A stretch of DNA of 60,651 nucleotides, taken from NCBI GenBank assembly GCA_039800205.1, contig JBDLRB010000032.1, positions 1-60,651 on the forward strand. The letters are read 5' to 3'. The DNA comes from SYIM01 sp039800205 (lineage in GTDB: Bacteria > Pseudomonadota > Gammaproteobacteria > Burkholderiales > Burkholderiaceae_E). Below, in pieces: positions 50,952 to 60,544 of the stretch (the first letter of the stretch is position 1; the number at the start of each line of letters is the position of its first letter). The notes under the pieces are model-generated. The model did not search any database. It was not told where the DNA came from and saw only the letters and a program-made list of their open reading frames with translations. Made by a program: the position numbers and the translations under genes.

Positions 50952-51707
50952 ATGGCTCCAGTCCTTGTCTCATGGCTTTCGGCCGTCGCCCTGATCCTGG
51001 GGCTGACCGGCACGGCGGGCGCGTCGTCCTCGGGTACAGGCCTGAAGCTGTCGTTCCACGCAGGTTGGCATGCGTATCGTGAGCCCGCCCTGGACATGCG
51101 ACTGGACGGGCCCCTGATCGGGCTCAAGGCGGTCGCGTCGCCGGGTGCGCTGGCGGGTTCGGCGATCGAATTCGAGACGGACCTGGGGTCGATCAACTAT
51201 CGCAGCGCGGCGAGCGGTCGACTCGACAATGCCTTGCGAATCCGAACGGCCACGACCCTCCTGCTGGGCCCGGCGGCCGAGGGCTGGCGTCCAAGGCTCG
51301 GACTCGCGCTAACCACCGAGTGGACCGATTTGCGGGGACTGACGTCGGGCGGGGCGGCCGGGTACCAGCGATTCAACCGGTCCCTGTGGCTGGCGGCCCA
51401 GTGGCGCCTGCTGCCCTGGTCACTGCCTGACCACCCCGCGACCGTGCGAGCGGGTGTGCTGGTCGCCGGGTGGCACGACTCTTACCTTTCGCAGATCAAT
51501 CCTGTGTATGGCGATGTGACGAATCGGCAGCGCCAGGGCGTTTCCCTGGCAATCGATGCGCCCTGGCAATATGAGGGCTGGCGGGGGAGTCTGGGCTTGC
51601 GCGTCCAGCGGTATGGCGATTCAGAGATCGAGTGGAGTCCCGGGCTCGGGACGGTCTTTGAACCGGCGAACCGAAGCCTGGACCTTCGCTTGAGCGTTCA
51701 GTACTGA
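50952..51707 (+). CDS. Predicted outer-membrane beta-barrel protein, unknown function
   Basis: A 251-residue protein starting with a signal peptide (VSWLSAVALILGLTGTAGAS). The mature part alternates short polar and hydrophobic stretches (LRIRTATTLLL, RLGLALTTEW, SLWLAAQWRL, RLSVQY) and ends in a tyrosine after hydrophobic residues, as in many beta-barrels. I recognise no named family. ATG 50952 has AAGG upstream; ATG 50883 would place extra residues before the signal. It precedes the transglutaminase-like gene by 92 bases. Confidence 0.7.
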   Translation: MAPVLVSWLSAVALILGLTGTAGASSSGTGLKLSFHAGWHAYREPALDMRLDGPLIGLKAVASPGALAGSAIEFETDLGSINYRSAASGRLDNALRIRTATTLLLGPAAEGWRPRLGLALTTEWTDLRGLTSGGAAGYQRFNRSLWLAAQWRLLPWSLPDHPATVRAGVLVAGWHDSYLSQINPVYGDVTNRQRQGVSLAIDAPWQYEGWRGSLGLRVQRYGDSEIEWSPGLGTVFEPANRSLDLRLSVQY

Positions 51708-51799
51708 AGGGGTTCCGCGTTTCATTTTGTGGCTCGATCCCGTGACTTCGGGTTTCGTCGGGTTGACAGCATTGTCCTTGGGCCGACAGACTCGGCTTG

Positions 51800-52963
51800 A
51801 TGACGAATATTCAGACCCTCAGACTTCATGCGACGGCCTCAATCGGTGGCGTTCAGATCGTGGTCGGCGACCGGGCGACGGCCCGCCAGCAACAGACCCT
51901 CGCAGGCGCGTTGGCCGATGCCCTTGCCCTGACGGACTGCCTTCAGATCGATTGTTTCGAAAGTCGGGGGGTCCACACGGTGTGGTTGCGGCTTCACCCG
52001 GACGCGCGTCGCGCCTGGTTGCCTGAATTCGACACGGCGGCACTGCACCGGCATTTGGGTCATGCGATCCAGGAGGATGAGCCCAGGGCGATCGAGCGCG
52101 AGATCCTGGTGGGGCTTCTCGCCGCGCCTCTGCCCCATGTGTTCGCCGATGTGACCGGCCTCGCCTCGGCGGTTCGAGTCCGCCGTCATATGACCCTCGC
52201 CGCGCGTCGCACGGCCCTCGCGTTCAAGACCAGCGCGGCGGAGCGGCCCGAGGATTTCTGGCATTACGATGAGGATTACGGCTTCATCCTCCATCCCGGG
52301 GTCGACCTGATCGATGCGCTGGTTGCTGCGACGCAGCCCGAGGCAACCGGCCGGGTCTATGATTTTTCCTGCTATCGCGCGTCCGAGTACGTGATCTTGC
52401 TCGGTCTTGCCCGCGAACTCCGCGAGCACGATCCGATGCAGTATGAGTCGATCCGCCAGCGCAACGAACGCCATGCGATTCGATCCGGCCTCTTTCACGA
52501 GGTGTACCTGGTCGAGTATGGGCTGGAACGCCCGCTGCCCATGCGCTACTACGTCCCGGGTGATCGGCTCTGGTTTCGTAACCCCGATGCGCGCTCGTCC
52601 GATGCATCCGGGTACGAGGGGTCGTGGGTGATGTACATGGGCGGCGGTTTGTTCAGCAATTTCTGGGTCCGAAACAAGCCGTTTACGCTCGAAGCCAAGT
52701 GCCTCGAGATGTATCACTGGCGCGATGCCGTCTATATTGACGATGAGGGCGAGCCGCGAATTGATGAACGGCAGGTCGAAGCGCTCGTGTCTGAGACCCG
52801 GGCGAATCCCGAGGCGAATCGCTCGATTCTTGGGCAGATGATGCGCTACCGGGATCCCGCCGGGGTCTATGCCTTGGGGGGCTGTATCGACACCACTCGG
52901 GAGTTTCCGCGTACGGCCATCGGTCAGGGGGCGGAAATCGTGCTGCCCCCGATTCCCGTCTGA
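51800..52963 (+). CDS. Tgl-type protein-glutamine gamma-glutamyltransferase homologue
   Basis: A 387-residue protein. Its C-terminal half resembles the small bacterial spore-coat transglutaminase Tgl of Bacillus: the candidate nucleophile is Cys191 in VYDFSCYRASEYVILLG, and the later block PGDRLWFRNPD...GSWVMYMGGG parallels the Tgl segment around GDCLYFKNPE and GENVILLGED. An N-terminal domain of about 150 residues has no counterpart in Tgl. No signal peptide is seen, so the substrate would be cytoplasmic or the export route unusual. ATG 51800 is chosen over TTG 51797. The family call is from remembered motifs and needs a profile search. Confidence 0.62.
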   Translation: MTNIQTLRLHATASIGGVQIVVGDRATARQQQTLAGALADALALTDCLQIDCFESRGVHTVWLRLHPDARRAWLPEFDTAALHRHLGHAIQEDEPRAIEREILVGLLAAPLPHVFADVTGLASAVRVRRHMTLAARRTALAFKTSAAERPEDFWHYDEDYGFILHPGVDLIDALVAATQPEATGRVYDFSCYRASEYVILLGLARELREHDPMQYESIRQRNERHAIRSGLFHEVYLVEYGLERPLPMRYYVPGDRLWFRNPDARSSDASGYEGSWVMYMGGGLFSNFWVRNKPFTLEAKCLEMYHWRDAVYIDDEGEPRIDERQVEALVSETRANPEANRSILGQMMRYRDPAGVYALGGCIDTTREFPRTAIGQGAEIVLPPIPV

Positions 52964-52964
52964 G

Positions 52965-54101
52965 TCAGGCAGCCGGACGCATTCCCAACTCCGCCGCCTG
53001 TCTTGCTTCGAACAGCTTGCAGCGCTCGTCATGGTGGTGGCCCGGGTTTCCCCCTCGAACGACGCCCGGGTCGGCGCACCCCCACGAGACCGTCCAGGAC
53101 GGTGGCAGACGGATGCCGTCGGGGGGCGTCAGCCACAAGCGATACAGGAGGCGCTTTCGCTCGGGCTCGGGGTGGTCCACGAACGCCGTCCGGGAGTGCA
53201 GTGTGGAGAAGTTGGACAGGATCTGCAGATCGCCGGGTTCGAGGAACATGCGAAACATGAATTCCGGTCGCCTCAGGATTGAATCGAAGTACTCCATGGC
53301 TTCGAGTTGCTGCGCGGTACACGCCGGGGCACCGGCAATCGCTTGTCCATTGCGGATCCGATTCCGGTTCCATCGGCAGAACAGGTCTGTTTCGGTCCGT
53401 CCGATCACCGGCGTCATGAAAAAAGGGGCCTCGCCCGGCGGCTCCTCGCCCTGCCGACTGTACGCCACCGGCTGCTCGAGCGTCTGAGCCAGATCGGGGC
53501 GCTCCCGGATCATTTGCCGCCAGGCGCTGACCGCGCTCGCGCAGAGACTTTCACCGCCCGAGGCCGCTGCATTGAAGCAGCTGAGCATGACGATATCGCC
53601 GCCATCGACGTGAAAGTCGAGTTCGGCGCTTGAAGAGTAGCCGCGTCCGGTCGGGCTCCGGTAATCCACTCCGGCGTCCCGAACGGCATTGATGTAGCGG
53701 GTGTGGCGATCCTGTGGGCGCGCCACGCCCGTGTGGAGCCCGATTGCCCAGGTCAGCAATTCGAAGGCTTCGGCATCCAGCGATTCCCGCGGCAGACCCC
53801 GGACCAGCGCGATACCTCGACCGTGCTGCGCCTCCCGGACGGCCTGGCCGATGGGAGTGAGCGCCTCGTCGGTGAAGGGAAAGTCCGATCGGCGATAGTC
53901 GAAGAGTGGCTGGCCGGGTCGCAGGGCCGCGCGTACGACGGCGGCCAGATGCTCGCGCGCGGCGCGCGGGACAGTGATGATCCAGTCGGTCTCGCGTATC
54001 AGATCAATGCTTTGCCAGGCTGCAGCGTCACGACCGGCCTGCGCGGCCTCGGCAATGAATGCACTCATCGAAGAATGAGCGGCGCTGTCGGGCTGACGCA
54101 T
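52965..54101 (-). CDS. TauD/TfdA-family Fe(II)/2-oxoglutarate-dependent dioxygenase
   Basis: A 378-residue oxygenase. The iron triad is His164 and Asp166 (FHVDGG) with His302 (LHSRTAF), and Arg321 (YRLWL) should hold 2-oxoglutarate. FRMFLEPGDLQILSN is typical of the family. It follows the Bug-protein gene by 46 bases on the same strand and is convergent with the Tgl-like gene, ending one base after it. The pair suggests hydroxylation of an imported acidic compound. Met12 (54068) is an alternative start. Confidence 0.9.
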   Translation of the reverse strand: MRQPDSAAHSSMSAFIAEAAQAGRDAAAWQSIDLIRETDWIITVPRAAREHLAAVVRAALRPGQPLFDYRRSDFPFTDEALTPIGQAVREAQHGRGIALVRGLPRESLDAEAFELLTWAIGLHTGVARPQDRHTRYINAVRDAGVDYRSPTGRGYSSSAELDFHVDGGDIVMLSCFNAAASGGESLCASAVSAWRQMIRERPDLAQTLEQPVAYSRQGEEPPGEAPFFMTPVIGRTETDLFCRWNRNRIRNGQAIAGAPACTAQQLEAMEYFDSILRRPEFMFRMFLEPGDLQILSNFSTLHSRTAFVDHPEPERKRLLYRLWLTPPDGIRLPPSWTVSWGCADPGVVRGGNPGHHHDERCKLFEARQAAELGMRPAA

Positions 54102-54147
54102 CGGCGTGCTCCGAGGGTGATCGTTTGGGTGTGTCCGAACCTGCCCT

Positions 54148-55125
54148 TCAGTTGCCGGCCAGCTTGCGCTCGCGGATCACGCGCCCCCAGGTTTCGAATT
54201 CCCGGGTCATGAAATCGCGCAGTTCCGCGCGGCTGCCGGGCGCAGGAATGAAGCCTTGCTTACCGAGGGCTTCGACCGATTCGGGTTCCTTGAGGATCTG
54301 CACGAGGACCTGATTCCACCGGTCGAGCACGGTGTCGGGGACCCGTGCGGGTGCGATGAAGGCATACCAGTTGATTGCATTGAAGCCGGGGTAGCCTGAT
54401 TCCGCGATGGTCGGCACTTCGGGAAGGGCCGGATGGCGGTTCAGACCCGTGGCCGCAAGCGGGACCAGCTTTCCGGCCTCGATATGTTTCTTGGCCGTGG
54501 TGACCGTGGCGTACCAGGACGCCACGCGTCCGCCCATGACATCGACCAATGCGGGCGCCCCGCCCTTGTAGGGCACGTGCACCGTATCGATACCCGCCAC
54601 CTGGTTGAGCAACTCACCCGCCATATGTGAGGCGGATCCTGGACCCGTCGACGCAAAATCGAGTTTGCCCGGATGCTTTTTCGCAAAGGCAATGAAGTCT
54701 GCGAAGGTCTTCAATCCGGTGCCCGGATGAACCACCAGGATGTTCGGGAACGCGACCCCCATGGTCAGGGGCGCGATGTCCTTCATCGGGTCGTAGCCCA
54801 GCTTCTTGCCCATGTGGGGCGCGATCGAGAGCGGTCCGACGGTACCCAGCATGATCAGGCTGCCATCCGCAGCCCCTGTCGCCAGCATTTGCGTGGCGAT
54901 GTTGCCCCCCGCCCCCGGTTTGTTCTCGACCGCCACAGATTGACCGAGGATTTCGCCCGCGCGCTTGGCGATGATTCGGGCCGCAACGTCGGCGGCTCCG
55001 CCTGCAGCGAAGCCGACCAGGATGGTGAGATTCTTGCGCGAAGGAAAGTCGGCCGTTTGCGCCGCGAGGCCGGTCGAGACGAGGGCGCTTGCGCAGAGCG
55101 CAAGCGATGCGATCAGTGGTTTCAC
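54148..55125 (-). CDS. Bug-family periplasmic solute-binding protein 3 (TTT system)
   Basis: A 325-residue receptor with a signal peptide (KPLIASLALCASALVSTGLA, cleaved near AAQT) and family blocks LTILVGFAAGGAADVAARI, AVENKPGAGGNIATQML and VHVPYKGGAPALVDVMGG. GTG 55125 with GGAG eight bases upstream is the start; the frame is open much further but antisense to the XRE gene. It is divergent from that regulator and followed by the dioxygenase gene. No TTT membrane subunits are near. Confidence 0.93.
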   Translation of the reverse strand: MKPLIASLALCASALVSTGLAAQTADFPSRKNLTILVGFAAGGAADVAARIIAKRAGEILGQSVAVENKPGAGGNIATQMLATGAADGSLIMLGTVGPLSIAPHMGKKLGYDPMKDIAPLTMGVAFPNILVVHPGTGLKTFADFIAFAKKHPGKLDFASTGPGSASHMAGELLNQVAGIDTVHVPYKGGAPALVDVMGGRVASWYATVTTAKKHIEAGKLVPLAATGLNRHPALPEVPTIAESGYPGFNAINWYAFIAPARVPDTVLDRWNQVLVQILKEPESVEALGKQGFIPAPGSRAELRDFMTREFETWGRVIRERKLAGN

Positions 55126-55334
55126 GATGGAGACTCCAGAGGATAGGGCAGACGGAGTTCTGGGGGCACGGGTGACTTGCCGACCTGAAGAACCAAGGGA
55201 TGAGACGGATTCTATTCGAGCTCGCACGATTCGCGGATCGATCCGTACTGTCCGCCGAGCGTGATTGATGAGGGTTTTGAGCCGTGGCGTGTCAGACCGT
55301 GGCAAAGAAAGGTGGCCGCAACCAGACTGAAAAG

Positions 55335-55664
55335 ATGAATGCAGCGTTTGTACCCCTGACGATGGGCGATGTCCGCGAGCGCTTGGCCGCCAATATGCGC
55401 CGTCTCAGGGCGGCGCGGGGCATCTCGCAGGAGCGTCTGGCTCTGGAGGCGGGCGTCGACCGGACCATGCTTTCGAAGATCGAGCGCAGGATTTCCAATC
55501 CGAGCATGGAGACCTTGCTGAAGCTGGCGAACCGGCTCGGCGTCGATCCCGTGGCTTTGCTCGAGCCGGGTCCGCTGGTATCGCTGCCGGCTGGGTCAAA
55601 CTATCGAATGACAAGTAGCCACCCGATCGCGGTGCATGAACCGGGTCAAGATAAGAGCGCTTGA
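55335..55664 (+). CDS. XRE-family transcriptional regulator
   Basis: A 109-residue helix-turn-helix protein. The HTH spans about residues 25-78 (LRAARGISQERLALEAGV, then MLSKIERRISNPSMETLLKL). No other domain is recognisable in the short tail. ATG 55335 is preferred to GTG 55284. It is divergent from the Bug-dioxygenase pair, the natural target of regulation. Confidence 0.88.
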   Translation: MNAAFVPLTMGDVRERLAANMRRLRAARGISQERLALEAGVDRTMLSKIERRISNPSMETLLKLANRLGVDPVALLEPGPLVSLPAGSNYRMTSSHPIAVHEPGQDKSA

Positions 55665-55787
55665 GCGCGTGCCGGTCGGACAAGGACCACTGGGTCGTTG
55701 CCGACCATGAGCAGAACTTGACGGCCCAAATGATGCGGCGCAACATCGTATGCTGTTTCGTTTCTGGCCGCGTGTTGCACGCTTTCC

Positions 55788-57662
55788 ATGATGATCACCG
55801 CCGACGCATCAAAAAGAATGCCGCTCGTGCTCACTGCGCTCGGAGTCGTGTTCGGTGACATCGGCACCAGTCCGCTGTATGCATTCAAGGAAGCGTTTGC
55901 CGAAGGGCGACTGAGCCCCCAGCCCGAAGCGGTCCTGTCCGTGTTATCGATGATTTTCTGGGCAGTGACGCTGGTCGTATCGCTCAAATACGTTTCGGTA
56001 TTGATCCGCTTCGACTCTCGCGGTGAGGGGGGCGTATTGGCCCTCATGACTCGCGCGCTGGTCAGTGCCCGGGGTCGGGACCGCCTGTCCTGGCTGATCG
56101 GTACGCTGGGGGTCTTTGCGGCGTCGCTTTTTTATGGCGACGCGATCATCACACCCGCCATATCGGTGCTGTCAGCAGTCGAAGGCATCGAGGTTGCCGC
56201 GCCGGCGTTCAGTCACTGGGTGGTACCGGCGGCGGTGGTCATTCTTGTGGGTCTCTTCAGTCTCCAGCGTCATGGTACGGACCGGGTGGGCCGACTGTTC
56301 GGTCCGATCATGGTGATGTGGTTCTTGACCCTGGCGGCTCTGGGCGGGGCGAGCATCGCCCAAACGCCTGGGATCCTCGTGGCCCTGAACCCGGCGTTTG
56401 CCTTGTCGTTTGCGGTCGATCATCCAGCGGTGGCATTTTCTGCGTTGAGCGCTGTGTTTCTTGCTGTTACCGGTGCCGAAGTCATGTACGCGGATCTTGG
56501 GCATTTCGGGCAGTCGCCCATTCGGCTGGGCTGGTTCGCGCTGGTTCTCCCCTGTCTGATGCTGAATTATTTCGGTCAGGGCGCGTTAGTGCTGCGCGAT
56601 CCCGAGGCGGTCCGCAATCCCTTCTTTCTCCTCGCCCCCGAGCCGTTCCTGATTCCCCTGGTGATCCTGGCGACGGCGGCAACGGTGATTGCCTCGCAGG
56701 CGACCATATCCGGCGCGTTTTCGGTGACGCAGCAGGCCTCGCGCCTGAACTACCTGCCGCGCTTCCGGGTTCAGTACACCTCAGAGACCGCGCGCGGGCA
56801 GATCTACATTCCGGTGGTCAACTGGTTGCTGCTCGGTGCCGTCCTGTTCCTGGTGCTGGAATTTCGAAGTTCAAGCGCTCTGGCGGCGGCCTATGGCTTG
56901 GCCGTCTCGGGTGATCTGATGATCGGCAGTCTGTTGCTTGCGGCGGTCCTGGCTCTTGGTCGATATCGCTGGCGGCGGATCCTCCTGGCCGCTGTCGGGT
57001 TGTTTCTGTCCGTCGAGATACTGTTTTTCGCTGCGAATCTGGGCAAATTTACCGAGGGCGGCTGGTTGCCTCTTCTGGTTGCAATCGTGATGTTCAGCGT
57101 GCTCAGCACCTGGAAGCTGGGGACTGAAGTTTTGCGTGCCCGGAAGGACGCCAGTCCCGCGGCGAGGTGGGAGGGCAAGGAGATTGATTTTGCTGCGCTG
57201 ACTCGCGTCCCCGGCGTCGCGGTGTTCTTCAGTTCAGGGCGCACCGGTTGTCCAACGAGTTTCCTGCACAACATCAAGCACAACCACGTCATCCACGAGA
57301 CGGTCCTGTTCCTGACGATCGATTTTTCCGAGCAGCCCAGGGTACCCGATCGTGAACGGGTGGAGGTCGCCCGGACACCCGGAGGCGGACCCATCCGTGT
57401 GCTGGCTCGATTCGGATTCCGCGAGGCGGTTGATTTGCGCAAGGTGTTTTCACTGGTGCGTCAGTCCGGCGTTGCAATTGACGAGGACAGCGTGTCGTTC
57501 TTTGCGAGCAAGCCCGTTTTGGTCTCGGTCTCGCGAAGGGGGTGGTTCAGCTGGCGTCGGTCGCTTTTTGCATGGCTGCTCCAGAACAGCACGAGCACAG
57601 CACGTTATTTCGATCTGCCGCCCAACCGAGTCGTCGAAATCGGTACACAGATCGCTGTCTGA
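55788..57662 (+). CDS. kup: Low-affinity potassium transporter Kup
   Basis: A 624-residue inner-membrane K+/H+ symporter with about twelve hydrophobic helices and a cytoplasmic C-terminal domain from about residue 440. The start LTALGVVFGDIGTSPLYAFK and the helix-rich core (SFLHNIKHNHVIHETVLFL in the tail) are family-typical. ATG 55788 or the next codon starts it. I see no c-di-AMP or other riboswitch in the 123-base gap before it. Confidence 0.97.
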   Translation: MMITADASKRMPLVLTALGVVFGDIGTSPLYAFKEAFAEGRLSPQPEAVLSVLSMIFWAVTLVVSLKYVSVLIRFDSRGEGGVLALMTRALVSARGRDRLSWLIGTLGVFAASLFYGDAIITPAISVLSAVEGIEVAAPAFSHWVVPAAVVILVGLFSLQRHGTDRVGRLFGPIMVMWFLTLAALGGASIAQTPGILVALNPAFALSFAVDHPAVAFSALSAVFLAVTGAEVMYADLGHFGQSPIRLGWFALVLPCLMLNYFGQGALVLRDPEAVRNPFFLLAPEPFLIPLVILATAATVIASQATISGAFSVTQQASRLNYLPRFRVQYTSETARGQIYIPVVNWLLLGAVLFLVLEFRSSSALAAAYGLAVSGDLMIGSLLLAAVLALGRYRWRRILLAAVGLFLSVEILFFAANLGKFTEGGWLPLLVAIVMFSVLSTWKLGTEVLRARKDASPAARWEGKEIDFAALTRVPGVAVFFSSGRTGCPTSFLHNIKHNHVIHETVLFLTIDFSEQPRVPDRERVEVARTPGGGPIRVLARFGFREAVDLRKVFSLVRQSGVAIDEDSVSFFASKPVLVSVSRRGWFSWRRSLFAWLLQNSTSTARYFDLPPNRVVEIGTQIAV

Positions 57663-57715
57663 TCATACGAAAACTGAATAAAATCCGGTTTCTAAATTGA
57701 ATTCAGGCATCACGC

Positions 57716-58648
57716 GTGAATATTCAACAACTGCGTTATGTCCGTGAAATCGTCCGCCGTGAGTTGAATCTGACCGAGGCCGCCCGGATCCTCCATACCT
57801 CTCAGCCGGGCGTGTCCCGGCAGGTTCGCGAACTGGAAGCTGAACTCGGAATCGAGATCTTTGAGCGCCATGGCCGACGCCTGACCGGGTTGACCGGACC
57901 GGGTCAGGAACTGCTTCCGATCATCGAGCGAATGCTGATCGATGTCGATAACCTCAGGCGTGTCGGGCAGAACCATGCGGCCCGCGAAGTGGGCCAACTC
58001 GTCGTGGCCACCACCCACACCCAGGCGCGCTACATGCTCCCGCCGGTGGTGGCGGCCTATCGAAAGCGCTACCCGGACGTGCGCTTGTCCCTGCAGCAGG
58101 GCAGCCCGACCGAGATCGCGATGAAGGTCATTCGCGGCGAGGCCGATCTGGCCATCGCGACCGAGTCCCTTGATCATTACGAAGAACTGGTGACGCTGCC
58201 GGCTTACACCTGGTCGCATGCGGTGGTCGTCACGCCGGACCATCCCCTTGTCCGCCGTCGTCGACTGACGCTGGCCGACATTGCAGCCTGGCCGGTCATT
58301 ACGTACAGCCCCGAGTTCGCGGGACGCAGTCGGATCGATCAGCGTTTTGCGGCGGCCGGCCTGACCCTCGATGTCGTACTGACTGCGATCGATTCGGACG
58401 TGATCAAGACCTATGTGGAGCTCGGGCTCGGTGTGGGCATCATTGCGTCGGTCGCCTTTGATGCGAAGCGCGATCGCAGCCTCAAGCGGCTGCGCACCGA
58501 CGGGTTGCTGCCGGTCAACACCACGCGGGTTGCGGTTCGCCGAGGGACTTACCTGCGTGAAATCACGCTGGCCTTCATCGAGGCCTTTGCCCCGAACCTG
58601 GATGCTGCGGGGATTCGAACCACCCTTGCGGCGAACGGCACGCGATGA
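57716..58648 (+). CDS. CysB-like LysR-family regulator
   Basis: A 310-residue LysR protein. It starts MNIQQLRYVREIVRRELNLT with the HTH in LTEAARILHTSQPGVSRQV, and the effector domain contains the CysB/Cbl-type ATTHTQARYMLPPVV and QQGSPTEIAMKVIRGEADLAI segments, which in CysB and Cbl bind O-acetylserine, sulfate or thiosulfate. GTG 57716 is the start. Regulation of sulfur assimilation is a firm inference from family; no sulfur genes lie in the window. Confidence 0.94.
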   Translation: MNIQQLRYVREIVRRELNLTEAARILHTSQPGVSRQVRELEAELGIEIFERHGRRLTGLTGPGQELLPIIERMLIDVDNLRRVGQNHAAREVGQLVVATTHTQARYMLPPVVAAYRKRYPDVRLSLQQGSPTEIAMKVIRGEADLAIATESLDHYEELVTLPAYTWSHAVVVTPDHPLVRRRRLTLADIAAWPVITYSPEFAGRSRIDQRFAAAGLTLDVVLTAIDSDVIKTYVELGLGVGIIASVAFDAKRDRSLKRLRTDGLLPVNTTRVAVRRGTYLREITLAFIEAFAPNLDAAGIRTTLAANGTR

Positions 58649-58690
58649 GGCTCTCGGACGCGCGCTTCGGGGATGAGCCGTCTGTTCGCT

Positions 58691-59458
58691 TCAGTTGCCC
58701 AGCGTGGCCTCGACCTTCAGTCCGCTGATCAGCACGACACTTTCTTCCATCAGCGGATCCTGGCAGGTACCGCTCATGCCCTGCACAATCAGCCGGTAGG
58801 GTTTTCCGACCATGCCCGCGACGGTCGCGCTCGGAATCTCGAATCTGAAGGTGGTCCAGCGGTCTGATCTGAGCTCGGCGGTGGTGGGCTTGATCTGGAT
58901 CGTCGGGACCTTTGGACCTTCTGCGACGGGCATCAGTGCGATCAGAGTCGTCCAGGTGCCCCCGCAGGTGATCTGGCCGCTGGCATCGGCCTGCAGACTC
59001 AGCGCGGTCGTCGTTGCGGGAATCGTAAAATCGGCGCTGGTCAGCCGATCGCTGCAAGACACCTGATCGATGTCGAAGCCGCCCTCTGGAAGGATTTTCC
59101 GAAACGTGTAGGGGTAGCCGCAGATTCGGGCGACGGTTGTGTAGGGGGCTGCGGGCAGACCGGCAGGGACCGCTCCGATCAGATCACCCAGGGTGCCGAA
59201 CCGGGTGCGGTGCGTCCGTTGCGTCCAATCGGTGGTGGGACCAGGCGCAGCGTCGAAGCTGCCGTTGGACAACAGCGCCTGGGCGGGCCCCGCCTGAACC
59301 TGCAGCAGGCCCGCTGGGGTGATCGTCAGACCCCCCGCGACGGAGGCTGCACCGGCGCTGTCCAGATAGTCCAGGACCGGATCACCGGCATCACTGCCGC
59401 ATGCGGTCAGGCCCAGTGAAAGGATCACGACGAGGGTCTGGCGGGCGAAGGTCGACAT
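58691..59458 (-). CDS. Predicted lipoprotein, unknown function
   Basis: A 255-residue protein with a lipoprotein signal: VVILSLGLTAC places the lipid cysteine at residue 20. The mature region has no domain I recognise; it contains paired cysteines (ARICGYPY, VSCSDRL, ITCGGTW, SGTCQDP) and a beta-rich end (ESVVLISGLKVEATLGN). ATG 59458 is chosen; the frame is open to 60373 antisense to the next gene. It is convergent with the CysB-like gene. Confidence 0.8.
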   Translation of the reverse strand: MSTFARQTLVVILSLGLTACGSDAGDPVLDYLDSAGAASVAGGLTITPAGLLQVQAGPAQALLSNGSFDAAPGPTTDWTQRTHRTRFGTLGDLIGAVPAGLPAAPYTTVARICGYPYTFRKILPEGGFDIDQVSCSDRLTSADFTIPATTTALSLQADASGQITCGGTWTTLIALMPVAEGPKVPTIQIKPTTAELRSDRWTTFRFEIPSATVAGMVGKPYRLIVQGMSGTCQDPLMEESVVLISGLKVEATLGN

Positions 59459-59584
59459 TCGGTATGCTCCAGAGGACAACGGATCAAGCGAGCCCGCGCA
59501 TCCTAGCGGTGGGCGGTTTGTCCGGTCCTGACCAAGCCTTACATTGGGGATGATCATGAAACTCGACGCAGTCCAGGATGAGCG

Positions 59585-60511
59585 ATGACCCCAGTGGCCT
59601 ACCTCACGCATGACGATTGCCTCCAGCATCAGATGGGTGCTCGCCATCCCGAGCGTCCCGATCGGGTCCGGGTGATCCATGACCGACTGGCCGTCACCGG
59701 CTTGCTGGATCGTCTGGATGCGCTGGAGCCTCCCCTGGCGACTGACGCGCAGATTCTTCGCGCCCACGACCCGGCTCACCTCAGCGCGCTTGAGGCTGCG
59801 GTACCGCAGAGCGGTCACGTCACGATCGATCCCGATACATCGATGAATCCCTTCACGCTGCAGGCGGCCCGCCGCGCGGCGGGGGCTGCCGTGCGGGCCA
59901 CGGAAGCGGTGGTGGGGGGCCAGGCGAGGCGGGCATTCTGCAATGTGCGGCCGCCCGGACACCACGCCACACGCAGCGCCGCGATGGGCTTCTGTTTCTT
60001 CAATAACGTGTTGATCGGCATGCGCCACGCGCTCACCGCGTTGGGCCTCGATCGGGTCGCCCTGATCGATTTCGATGTCCATCACGGAAACGGCAGCGAG
60101 GATATTGCTGCGGGCGATGAACGAATCCTGATGGTGTCGACCTTTCAGCGCCAGCTCTATCCCTTCAGCGGCGAAGTGCCCCTTGATCGGCGTTTTTGCA
60201 ATGTGGGGCTGGATGCGTTCAGCGAGGGCGCGGCCCTGCAGCGTGCGGTCGAGGAGGACTGGATGCCTGCGCTCGAGCGATTTCAGCCGCAGATGCTGTT
60301 CATTTCTGCGGGGTTCGACGCGCATCGTGCGGATGCGCTGGGCCAACTGGGCTGGACCGAGGCCGATTATCACTGGGTGACCTCACGCCTGGTGGGCCTG
60401 GCGGACCAGCTGTGCAATGGCCGGATTGTGTCGGTGCTTGAAGGAGGCTATGACCTGGATGCGCTGGCGCAATCAGCCGAGAGGCATGTGCGCGGTCTCC
60501 TGGGCGACTGA
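59585..60511 (+). CDS. Histone-deacetylase-family hydrolase
   Basis: A 308-residue zinc hydrolase of the class II HDAC/acetoin-utilisation-like family. The active-site segment VRPPGHHATRSAAMGFCFFN and the zinc motif LIDFDVHHGNG are intact, as are SAGFDAHRAD and LEGGYDLDAL. Bacterial members act on acetylpolyamines or unknown acyl amides; the substrate is not known. It is convergent with the fructose-bisphosphatase fragment to its right. Confidence 0.95.
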   Translation: MTPVAYLTHDDCLQHQMGARHPERPDRVRVIHDRLAVTGLLDRLDALEPPLATDAQILRAHDPAHLSALEAAVPQSGHVTIDPDTSMNPFTLQAARRAAGAAVRATEAVVGGQARRAFCNVRPPGHHATRSAAMGFCFFNNVLIGMRHALTALGLDRVALIDFDVHHGNGSEDIAAGDERILMVSTFQRQLYPFSGEVPLDRRFCNVGLDAFSEGAALQRAVEEDWMPALERFQPQMLFISAGFDAHRADALGQLGWTEADYHWVTSRLVGLADQLCNGRIVSVLEGGYDLDALAQSAERHVRGLLGD

Positions 60512-60544
60512 TTCCTTCTGCTTGCGCGTTATCCGAGGACGTCT

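Noticed and set aside
59459..60373. Upstream extension of the lipoprotein frame
   Set aside because: The extension is antisense to the HDAC-family gene, and the lipobox fixes the start at 59458.
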